From an uncultured Collinsella sp. (GTDB taxonomy: Bacteria > Actinomycetota > Coriobacteriia > Coriobacteriales > Coriobacteriaceae): a DNA stretch of 19,234 nt. The position numbers and the translations under genes are program-made. Below, piece by piece: positions 12,186 to 19,234 of the stretch. Position 1 is the first letter of the stretch; every line of letters begins with the position of its first letter. The DNA lies in assembly GCA_902478885.1 (NCBI GenBank), contig CABSMS010000034.1, positions 1-19,234 on the forward strand, read 5' to 3'. A model generated the notes under the pieces. It was given only the letters and a program-made list of their open reading frames with translations, did no database searches and was not told the DNA's origin.

Positions 12186-14080
12186 TCGACGAGGAGAACA
12201 AGTCCGCAACCATGCACGAGACGCCGACTGCCCCCGCAGCTGCGCCGGCTCATGCCGCTCCGGCACGCCCTGCGACCGTGGAGCCCGAGGACACGGTGTT
12301 CTCCCTGCCTCTTTCGCATGTAACTCAAGAATATCCGGCACTCGTCGATGACGAGGACGCCGACACCGAGCAGCTCGACGCCCCCATCGGGGCGCACGCT
12401 GCCGAGCAGCCCGCGGAACCGGAGGCAACGCCCGCACCGGCTCACTTTGCCGAGCCCGTCGCCGAGGCGATTAACGAGAGCGCTGCCGTGTTTGCAGCCC
12501 CCGAGCCTGCCGCGCCGGTATTCCCCGTCGCCCCGGCAAGCGAGGCGGCACCCGCATCTGCAACGCCTGCCGAAGTCGAGCAGCCCGTTGCCGCGCCCGC
12601 CGCAGCTCCCGAGCCCTCCGCTCAACCCCAGAGCACGCCCGCGCCGTCGCACTTTGCGACGCCCGAGCCGACGGCTGTCGAGCCGCAGCAGGACGGCGAT
12701 CCCGCCGACCGAGTAACCGAAGATCTCAACCTTCCGGACGTCTCCGATGCCGAGTCGGGCAACGATGCCGACACCGTCTCCCCCGGCGACACCGCCGAGA
12801 TCGATGTCGCCGCCGTGGAGGCAAAGCTCAAAGATCCCGGCTCGACCATGAGCTTTGAGCCGCTGACCGACGAGCGCATCGAGACCGACTCGACCTACGA
12901 CGCCGGCACCACCACGCAGCTTATGTGGGGTGCCCGCTCCGACGTCGGATGTGTACGCCCGCACAATGAGGACTCCTATCTGGTGCAGTCACCGCTCTTT
13001 TGCGTGTGCGACGGCATGGGAGGACACGCCGCCGGCGAGGTGGCATCCTCCATTGCCGTCGAGACAATCGCCAAGACGGCACCGCAGTCCGCCGACGCCG
13101 CGCGCCTGGCCGCAGCCGTCGAGGCCGCCAACGCCGCCGTGATCGAGGCCGCCCTCAACGGCCTGGGCAAACCCGGCATGGGATGCACGGCCACCTGCGC
13201 CTACATCGAAAACGACACGCTCGCCATCGCCCACGTGGGCGACTCGCGCGCCTACCTGCTCCACGAGGGTACGCTCATCCGCGTGACCCGCGACCACTCC
13301 TACGTGGAGGAGCTCGTGGATGCTGGCGAGATTACGGCCGACGAGGCCCGCGTCCACCCCAACCGCTCGGTCATCACCCGCGCGCTGGGCTCGGATCCCG
13401 CCATGTATGCCGACCACTTTACCCTGCACATCGAGGAAGGCGACCGCCTGATTCTGTGCTCCGACGGTCTTTCGAGCATGATTCCCGATAGCGATATCGA
13501 GAACATCGCTACGCAGTCCTCGAGCGCACAGATCTGTGTTGACAACTTGGTGGACGCGGCGCTCGCCGCCGGCGGCCACGACAATGTGACCGTGGTGGTG
13601 GTCGACCTGGTCGACGACGGCGTCATGCGCGAGGCAAAACGCGTCCGACGCCGCAATGTCACCATCGCCACCGTCTTGGCCCTTGTCTTTGTGCTGGTAG
13701 CAGGCATCTGGGCATACACGGGCGTCACCGGCTCCTATTACTTGGGAACCTACCACGGCAATGTCGCCGTCTGGCGCGGCCTGCCCGGCAAGACGCTCGG
13801 GGTCGAGCTCCACTGGCTCGAGAGCAAAACCAGCATCAAGCTGTCCGACCTGCCCGAAGACACGCAAAACCGCCTGAAGACAGGCATTCCGCAAACGAGT
13901 GTCGACGATGCGCAGGACACCATTTCCAAGTACCGCCATCAGATTGACGAGGAGCAGACCCGTCAGGTGATTGACGCGCAAACGATTCGCGACAACACCG
14001 ATCAGGAATCCACCTCCGAGTCAGATTCCGAGAAAACCGCCGAACAGTCAGCCGAGGCCGAAGCCTCCGATAAGAATTAG
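12182..14080 (+). CDS. pstP: Membrane-anchored PP2C Ser/Thr phosphatase with long acidic N-terminal extension
   Basis: This is a 632-residue protein. Residues 1-240 are Ala/Pro/Glu-rich, acidic and probably disordered. The PP2C phosphatase domain spans about 245-477 with the metal and catalytic signatures RPHNED (259-264), CDGMGGH (276-282), GMGCTAT (332-338), GDSRAY (353-358), SDGL (427-430) and GGHDN (464-468). A membrane segment (about 493-512) follows, then an outer region to 632 that ends in a Ser/Glu/Asp-rich tail. It should remove phosphate from the kinases and their targets, as PstP does in mycobacteria. PstP relatives normally begin with the catalytic domain, so the roughly 240-residue front part is the odd feature. 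The start overlaps fhaB by 4 bases; a second Met at residue 11 lacks a properly spaced ribosome-binding site. Confidence 0.93.
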   Translation: MIDEENKSATMHETPTAPAAAPAHAAPARPATVEPEDTVFSLPLSHVTQEYPALVDDEDADTEQLDAPIGAHAAEQPAEPEATPAPAHFAEPVAEAINESAAVFAAPEPAAPVFPVAPASEAAPASATPAEVEQPVAAPAAAPEPSAQPQSTPAPSHFATPEPTAVEPQQDGDPADRVTEDLNLPDVSDAESGNDADTVSPGDTAEIDVAAVEAKLKDPGSTMSFEPLTDERIETDSTYDAGTTTQLMWGARSDVGCVRPHNEDSYLVQSPLFCVCDGMGGHAAGEVASSIAVETIAKTAPQSADAARLAAAVEAANAAVIEAALNGLGKPGMGCTATCAYIENDTLAIAHVGDSRAYLLHEGTLIRVTRDHSYVEELVDAGEITADEARVHPNRSVITRALGSDPAMYADHFTLHIEEGDRLILCSDGLSSMIPDSDIENIATQSSSAQICVDNLVDAALAAGGHDNVTVVVVDLVDDGVMREAKRVRRRNVTIATVLALVFVLVAGIWAYTGVTGSYYLGTYHGNVAVWRGLPGKTLGVELHWLESKTSIKLSDLPEDTQNRLKTGIPQTSVDDAQDTISKYRHQIDEEQTRQVIDAQTIRDNTDQESTSESDSEKTAEQSAEAEASDKN

Positions 14081-14096
14081 AAAGGGAGTGCCGCTT

Positions 14097-16967
14097 ATGA
14101 GTCGCCGCAACACCGAACTGCTCTTGCTCATCGCCTCGGCGTTCCCCGTCATCCTGCTCTATGCGATGTACGTGCTCACCGCGGGTGCCACGATTTCCTT
14201 TGAGACGCTCGCCGTGCCGATCGGCCTGTTCGCCGCCTTCGCCGCGGCGCATATCGCCGTGCGCATCCTGGCGCCCGGCGCCGACCCCGCCATCCTGCCC
14301 ATCGTCTTCGTGCTCTCGGGCATCGGCATCACATTCGTGACGCGCCTGGCCCCCGACCTCGCCATCTCGCAGCTCATCATCTTGTTTGTCTCGGTGGCGC
14401 TCATGGTGGGAACGCTCGCGCTGGTCAAGAACCTCGACGTGGTCATGCGCTACAAGTACACCTTTGGCATTATCGGCATCATCCTGCTGATGCTGCCGAT
14501 CTTTATCGGCACCACGATCTCGGGCTCCAAGCTGTGGATTCGCATCGCGGGCTTCACCATCCAGCCCGGCGAGTTCGCCAAGGTCTTCATCGTCTTGTTC
14601 CTGGCAGGCTATCTGGCCGAGAACCGCGAGCTGCTCTCCATCTCCAACCGCAAGATCCTGGGCCTCAAGATTCCGCGCTTCCGCCTGCTGCTGCCGCTGT
14701 TTGCCGTGTGGGGTGTGTGCCTGCTCATCGTCGTCTTCGAACGCGACCTGGGCTTGGCCGTCCTGTTCTACACCATCTTTTTGCTGATGCTCTATGTTGC
14801 CACGGGACGTTTTTCGTACGTCATCATCGGCCTTGCGCTGCTGGCCGTTGGAGCCGTGGGCGCCTACAAGTTCCTGTCGCACGTGCAGGTGCGCTTTCAG
14901 GTCTGGGTCGATCCGTTTAAGGACGCCCAGGGCCAGGGCTACCAGATCGTACAGTCACTTTACTCGCTGGCTGACGGTGGCCTGGTTGGCGTCGGCATCG
15001 GCAACGGCATGGCAAACAACATCCCCGTCGTCGAGTCCGACTTTATCTTCTCGGCCATCGGCGAGGAAATGGGCCTTTTGGGCGGCGGCGCCGTGCTCAT
15101 CCTGTTTATGCTTTTTGCCGTGCGTGGCCTCACCACGGCCGCCCGCGCCAAGTCCGACCTTGCCGCCTTTAGCGCGACCGGCCTTACGGCGCCCATCAGC
15201 TTCCAGGCATTCTTAATCGTTGGCGGCGTAACCCGCCTGATCCCGCTGACTGGCGTCACCCTGCCCTTTATGAGCCAGGGCGGCTCCTCGCTGCTGGCGA
15301 GCTTTATCATCGTCGCGCTACTGCTGCGCGCCGGCGACGAGGCAACCGGACGCGAAGCCGAGCTCACCGGCACCGGCACCATGGCCGCCATCACCGATGA
15401 CCAGGTCGCATCCGCCGCCGCCCCGACCGGTACGCGTTTTGCCAGCGCACCTTCCTACAGCCACGGCAACCACTCCGCGGGCTCTCGCATGCGTCGTCGC
15501 CTGCTCGACACGCCAGAGTCCGGCGTGCTCGGCCGCGTGGCACTTGCCAACCGTCTGACTCGTGCCGTGTTTGCTTTCACGGCGCTGTTCGCCATCCTTA
15601 TCGGCAACCTCACCTATGTCCAGGTCATCAAGGCGAAGGACTATCAGGACATGCCGACCAACAACCACACCATCGCCCGCTCCAAGTACATCCAGCGTGG
15701 CTCCATCATCACGTCCGACGGCGTGACACTAGCCGAGTCGCTGCAGCAGGAGGACGGCACCTACGCCCGCTCCTACCCCAACGGCAACATGGCCGCGCAC
15801 GTGGTGGGCTACGTGAGCCAGCAATACGGCACCGCCGGCATCGAGAGCGTCATGAACGATACGCTCACCGGCTCCAAGGATTACTCCAGCTGGAACAACG
15901 CCATCGCGTCGCTCGCGGGGCAAACCCAGCCGGGCAATACCGCCAAACTCACCATCGACTCGCGCATCCAGACGGCTGCCGAGCAGGCACTCAAGGGCTT
16001 TAAGGGCGCCGTGGTGGTCATGGATCCGCGCACCGGTGCGGTCCTTGCGTGCGCGAGCTCGCCCACCTACGACAACACCAACATCGATGCGCTGCTCCAG
16101 TCGGGCGGCGGCGAGGACGGCTCCATGTACGACCGCGCCATGGACGCGCTCTACACCCCGGGCTCGACCTTTAAGGTCGTCACACTCTCCGCGGCGCTCG
16201 AAACCGGCACCGCCAGCCTTACCAGCACGTACCAGGCGCCCGGCTCCATGGACATCGGCAACGCGCCGGTCACCAACTATGCCAACGAGAGCTACGGCAC
16301 CATCAGCCTTCAGCAGGCCTTCGCCGTGTCGTCCAACGTCGTCTTTGGCCAGGTGGCAAACGAGGTCGGCGCCAGCTCGCTCGTCCAGTTTGCCAACGCC
16401 TTTGGCTACGGTCAAAAGCTCGGCCAGGATTTGACCACCGCGGCTTCCATCATGGCCGACCCGTCGCTTATGACCGAATGGGAGACCGCTTGGGCAGGCG
16501 CCGGCCAGCCCGTCGGCATGGACCACACGCCTGGCCCGCAGACCACCGTTATGCAGAATTGCGTGATCGCTGCGGCTATCGCCAACAGCGGCGTGGTCAT
16601 GGACCCGTTCTTTGTGTCCCAGATACTCGCCCCGGACGGAACCGTGGTTAAGACCACGCAGTCCCGCTCGCTGGGCCAGGCTGTCAGCTCTGCCACGGCC
16701 GACCAGGTCAAGCAGGCCATGCTCGCCGTCGTCCAGTCCGGTACCGGCACCGATGCCCAGATTCCGGGCGTCAAGGTTGCCGGCAAGACCGGTTCGGCCG
16801 AGACCGGCGGCACCAACGTCAACTCTATGTTTGTTGGCTTTGCACCTTACGATTCACCCACGGTTGCCATCTCGGTGGCCCTGGAGGATTACGACAAACA
16901 CGACGTCAAGGCGGCCAAGATTGCCGGCATCGTCCTGACCGCGGCGCTCGCCGCACAGGGAGCGTGA
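14097..16967 (+). CDS. Fused SEDS glycosyltransferase (RodA/FtsW) and class B penicillin-binding protein
   Basis: The ATG at 14097 follows AAAGGGAG with 8 bases between; earlier in-frame codons lie inside the phosphatase gene. One uninterrupted frame encodes 956 residues with two full enzymes. Residues 1-411 are a SEDS protein: 10-12 membrane helices, the SKLWIRIAGFTIQPGEFAK signature (144-162), the FERDLG motif (214-219) with the likely catalytic Asp217, and the C-terminal PFMSQGGSSLL (390-400). A 70-residue linker with a basic RMRRR patch leads to a second membrane anchor (486-508), a short non-catalytic region (about 525-615) and a transpeptidase domain (about 618-950) with STFK (690-693), SSN (745-747) and KTG (897-899). 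The SEDS part polymerises lipid II and the PBP part crosslinks it. In mycobacteria these are two adjacent genes, rodA and pbpA. Both catalytic sets look intact. Confidence 0.95.
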   Translation: MSRRNTELLLLIASAFPVILLYAMYVLTAGATISFETLAVPIGLFAAFAAAHIAVRILAPGADPAILPIVFVLSGIGITFVTRLAPDLAISQLIILFVSVALMVGTLALVKNLDVVMRYKYTFGIIGIILLMLPIFIGTTISGSKLWIRIAGFTIQPGEFAKVFIVLFLAGYLAENRELLSISNRKILGLKIPRFRLLLPLFAVWGVCLLIVVFERDLGLAVLFYTIFLLMLYVATGRFSYVIIGLALLAVGAVGAYKFLSHVQVRFQVWVDPFKDAQGQGYQIVQSLYSLADGGLVGVGIGNGMANNIPVVESDFIFSAIGEEMGLLGGGAVLILFMLFAVRGLTTAARAKSDLAAFSATGLTAPISFQAFLIVGGVTRLIPLTGVTLPFMSQGGSSLLASFIIVALLLRAGDEATGREAELTGTGTMAAITDDQVASAAAPTGTRFASAPSYSHGNHSAGSRMRRRLLDTPESGVLGRVALANRLTRAVFAFTALFAILIGNLTYVQVIKAKDYQDMPTNNHTIARSKYIQRGSIITSDGVTLAESLQQEDGTYARSYPNGNMAAHVVGYVSQQYGTAGIESVMNDTLTGSKDYSSWNNAIASLAGQTQPGNTAKLTIDSRIQTAAEQALKGFKGAVVVMDPRTGAVLACASSPTYDNTNIDALLQSGGGEDGSMYDRAMDALYTPGSTFKVVTLSAALETGTASLTSTYQAPGSMDIGNAPVTNYANESYGTISLQQAFAVSSNVVFGQVANEVGASSLVQFANAFGYGQKLGQDLTTAASIMADPSLMTEWETAWAGAGQPVGMDHTPGPQTTVMQNCVIAAAIANSGVVMDPFFVSQILAPDGTVVKTTQSRSLGQAVSSATADQVKQAMLAVVQSGTGTDAQIPGVKVAGKTGSAETGGTNVNSMFVGFAPYDSPTVAISVALEDYDKHDVKAAKIAGIVLTAALAAQGA

Positions 16968-17099
16968 TGCCCGTGATCAAAGCGGATACTTGGGACGCGC
17001 CGCGGCCGATGAGCTAGCGGCAACGCGCCACACGGCCCCAGCGGCCATACATTTGGTACTACACACATCGTTGAGCGAATAGTTATGTTAGGAGCAGGA
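16968..17099 (+). other. Intergenic spacer before pknB
   Basis: This is the longest gap inside the operon (132 bases). It holds an imperfect hairpin (CGCGGCCG at 17001-17008 against CGGC-aa-CGCG at 17018-17027) without a U-tract. A 16-codon open frame (16967-17017) overlaps the fusion-gene stop and is not supported as a gene. There is no convincing promoter; TTGGTA at 17053 lacks a well-placed -10. pknB could be read through from upstream or have a weak promoter here. Confidence 0.4.
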
Positions 17100-19037
17100 A
17101 TGGAACAGAGGGTCCTCGGGGGAAGATACCTCCTCAAGGATAAGGTGGGAACGGGCGGTATGGCGACCGTCTTCCGTGCACAGGATCAGGTCCTCGACCG
17201 CACGGTTGCCGTCAAGATCATGCTGCCGCAGTATGCCGGCGACGCCACCTTCGCCGCCCGCTTTAAGCAGGAGGCCCAGGCAGCGGCCGGCCTGTCCTCC
17301 CCCTATATCGTGGGCGTCTACGACTGGGGCAAGGACGGCGACACCTATTACATCGTCATGGAGTACCTGCGCGGTACCGACCTTAAGAGCGGCATCAAGA
17401 GCCACGGCGCCCTCGATCCCAAGAAGGTCGCACAGATCGGCTCGCAGATCAGCTCCGCGCTCTCGGTCGCACACAAGCACGAGATCATCCACCGCGACAT
17501 TAAGCCGCAAAACATCATGGTGCTGCCCGACGGCAACATCAAGGTAATGGATTTTGGCATCGCACGCGCCAAGAACAGCCATCTCACGCAGGACAACAAC
17601 GTGCTGGGCACCGCCCACTATGTAAGCCCCGAGCAGACCCGCGGCCAGGACCTCGGCCCCACCTCGGATATCTACTCGCTGGGTGTCGTCATGTACGAGT
17701 GTGCCACCGGCCGCGTACCCTTTGACGGCGACGACGCCATCTCGGTCGCGCTCAAGCAGGTCAACGAGCTCCCCATCCCGCCGAGCCAGATCAACTCCGG
17801 CGTCGATGCCGACCTGGAGCGCATCATCCTCAAGTGCATGGAGAAGGACCCGGCAAACCGCTTCCAGACGGCCGACGAACTGCGCCAGGTGCTCAACAGC
17901 TACCTGTCCGGCCGTGCCGTCAACGTCTCGGAGCCCACGCGCATCATCGGTGCCGCCGGTGACCTGGGTGCCACCAAGACCCGCGAGCTTTCCGACTCAA
18001 CGCGCGCCATGGTTCGTCCCGTCTCGGGCGTGAGCGGTCAGAACACCGCCCGTAGCGCTGTCTCTGGCTCCACGGGCTCCTACGAGGTCGAGAAGCCTAA
18101 GTCCAATAAGAACAAGATCATCGCCGCCGTGATTGCCGCCGTCGCCGTGATTGGCGTTGTAGTGGCCTTTGCCACAGGCATGTTCAGTGGCGAACAGGTC
18201 ACGGTGCCCGACGTGCTGGGCAAGGACCAGGAAACCGCTATCGAGCTGATCAAGGAAGCCGGCCTTGAGGTTGGCACCGTCGACCAGAGCTACAACGACG
18301 ATGTCGACGAGGGAAAAGTCGCCGAGCAGACCCCCAACGGCAACACCAAGAAGGCCAAGGGCTCGAGGGTGAACCTGGTAATCTCCAAGGGCCCTAAGCC
18401 CTCCGAGAAGGTTGAGGTTCCGCAGCTCCTCGGCCTGACCAAGGACCAGGCCGAGGCCGCACTGGCAAGCGTGGGCCTGAAGGGCAGCGCTTCGGAGGAA
18501 GCCAATGAGGCCGAAGAGGGCCAGGTCTTTGAGCAGAGCACTGCTGCCGGCAAGGAGGTCGAGAAGGGCACGACTATCTCGTACAAGGTCTCTGGCGGCC
18601 CGGATACCACCTCGGTGCCCGATCTGACCGACATGACCGAGGCCCAGGCGCGCAACGCTCTCGACATGGCTGGCTTTGGCGTCGACGTGAGCTACCAGGA
18701 AAACGACTCGGTTACCGAGGGTACCGTAATTAGCTGGAACCCCAGCGGCAAGCAGAAGCCCGGTGCCACGATCACCGTCGTCATCGCCAAGAAGTCCGGC
18801 AAGGCCAGCGTCCCGGGCAACCTGTACGGTAAGAGCATCTCCGCCGCCGTCACCGCGCTCAACAACGCCGGTTTCTACAACATCGCATTCTGCGATCAGA
18901 ACGGTAACCCTGTGAGCGGCAACGAAAACGCCACCGTTACGGGCGTCTCCCCCACCGGCAAGCAGTCCACCGACAGCACGATCACACTGACGGTTTCCAT
19001 CTCCGGTTCCGGCGACGACTCCGAGTCTAGCAATTAA
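17100..19037 (+). CDS. pknB: PknB-type Ser/Thr kinase with four PASTA repeats
   Basis: The start at 17100 is chosen over the ATG at 17085 because TAGGAG (17089-17094) lies 5 bases before it and MEQRVLGGRYLLKDKVGTGG matches how this family begins. The 645-residue protein has a cytoplasmic kinase domain (about 9-268): Gly loop VGTGGMATVF (16-25), Lys39, HRDIKPQN (131-138), DFGIAR (151-156) and SPEQ (176-179). A Thr/Ser-rich juxtamembrane linker (about 272-338) precedes one membrane helix (339-360). Outside are four PASTA repeats (about 366-431, 437-499, 504-566 and 569-634) and a short Ser/Asp tail. PASTA domains bind peptidoglycan fragments or lipid II, so this kinase senses cell-wall state and phosphorylates wall and division proteins. 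It is an RD kinase with all key residues. It is the last gene before a strong terminator. Confidence 0.96.
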   Translation: MEQRVLGGRYLLKDKVGTGGMATVFRAQDQVLDRTVAVKIMLPQYAGDATFAARFKQEAQAAAGLSSPYIVGVYDWGKDGDTYYIVMEYLRGTDLKSGIKSHGALDPKKVAQIGSQISSALSVAHKHEIIHRDIKPQNIMVLPDGNIKVMDFGIARAKNSHLTQDNNVLGTAHYVSPEQTRGQDLGPTSDIYSLGVVMYECATGRVPFDGDDAISVALKQVNELPIPPSQINSGVDADLERIILKCMEKDPANRFQTADELRQVLNSYLSGRAVNVSEPTRIIGAAGDLGATKTRELSDSTRAMVRPVSGVSGQNTARSAVSGSTGSYEVEKPKSNKNKIIAAVIAAVAVIGVVVAFATGMFSGEQVTVPDVLGKDQETAIELIKEAGLEVGTVDQSYNDDVDEGKVAEQTPNGNTKKAKGSRVNLVISKGPKPSEKVEVPQLLGLTKDQAEAALASVGLKGSASEEANEAEEGQVFEQSTAAGKEVEKGTTISYKVSGGPDTTSVPDLTDMTEAQARNALDMAGFGVDVSYQENDSVTEGTVISWNPSGKQKPGATITVVIAKKSGKASVPGNLYGKSISAAVTALNNAGFYNIAFCDQNGNPVSGNENATVTGVSPTGKQSTDSTITLTVSISGSGDDSESSN

Positions 19038-19089
19038 CGTCGATCGCTTGTCGCTTCGAGCGGCTTAGACCTCAAACACATTCGCTCAG

Positions 19090-19130
19090 AAGCGCCCGCT
19101 TGCTCCCCCGGCAAGCGGGCGCTTTAATGT
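19090..19130 (+). terminator. Intrinsic terminator after pknB
   Basis: A 14-bp perfect inverted repeat (19090-19103 and 19111-19124) with a 7-base C-rich loop begins 52 bases after the pknB stop. The tail (TTTAATGTT) is only moderately T-rich, but the stem is long and GC-rich. It should end the operon. Confidence 0.88.
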
Positions 19131-19234
19131 TCCTATGGCAGGCATTCGGTAGGCTTCGATAGCAGGATGACAACGCGGAGGTTGATTTCCGATCTCAGCC
19201 GAACACATTAAGCGAATAGGCCGTTCCCGCAGCT
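19131..19234. other. Gene-free right end of the window
   Basis: I see no supported gene, RNA or repeat here; only a 14-codon ATG frame occurs. It is probably the upstream region of the next gene beyond the window. Confidence 0.5.

Noticed and set aside
10731..12437. Minus-strand open frame of 568 codons
   Set aside because: It is antisense to fhaA, fhaB and pstP, all of which have clear domains; the long frame reflects GC-rich codon bias.
13971..14096. Longer start of the SEDS-PBP fusion (42 extra codons)
   Set aside because: It lies inside the phosphatase coding end and is Pro/Arg-rich, and the ATG at 14097 has a well-spaced AAAGGGAG.

Overview
The window looks like chromosomal DNA from a GC-rich anaerobic actinobacterium, most likely class Coriobacteriia and perhaps Collinsella. 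This is inferred from four things: the GC-rich, strongly biased coding; an actinobacterial-type fhaA-fhaB-pstP-rodA/pbpA-pknB cluster; a DnaX with long Ala/Pro-rich linkers; and a SEDS-transpeptidase fusion. Species assignment is an inference, since no rRNA or other marker is present. I see no insertion sequence, CRISPR array, tRNA or rRNA.

Left part (1-3445, minus strand): a tightly packed three-gene cassette. In transcription order it holds a single-pass membrane protein with a Ser/Gly linker and a Cys-containing outer domain, a Ser/Thr kinase with about four C-terminal membrane segments (ATGA overlap), and an unrecognised protein that starts 3 bases after the kinase stop and runs off the window edge. 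The third gene is open to base 1 and begins behind an excellent Shine-Dalgarno sequence. A terminator-like hairpin sits in the leader of the first gene.

Middle part (3691-8760): the replication/recombination group recR and ybaB (minus strand), then dnaX (minus strand). The usual dnaX-ybaB-recR order is interrupted by a small plus-strand membrane-protein gene (4962-5435) in an AT-richer patch that contains a 35-bp dyad and a perfect TATAAT. Divergent from dnaX is a YcxB-like two-helix membrane protein gene.

Right part (8902-19037, plus strand): a phospho-signalling and cell-wall operon. Its genes encode a polytopic Ser/Thr kinase with an HLD instead of HRD catalytic loop, FhaA-like and FhaB-like phosphothreonine readers, a membrane-anchored PP2C phosphatase with a very long acidic N-terminal extension, a single polypeptide joining a RodA/FtsW glycosyltransferase to a class B penicillin-binding protein, and a PknB-type kinase with four PASTA repeats. 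Most junctions overlap by 4 bases or are separated by 6-16 bases. The pknB gene follows after 132 bases, and a strong hairpin terminator closes the unit.

The likely logic, from what is known of the mycobacterial counterpart, is that the kinases and phosphatase set phosphothreonine marks, the FHA proteins read them, and the fused synthase makes peptidoglycan under that control. The most distinctive items are the SEDS-PBP fusion, the two polytopic kinases of different type, and the left-hand kinase cassette of unknown purpose.
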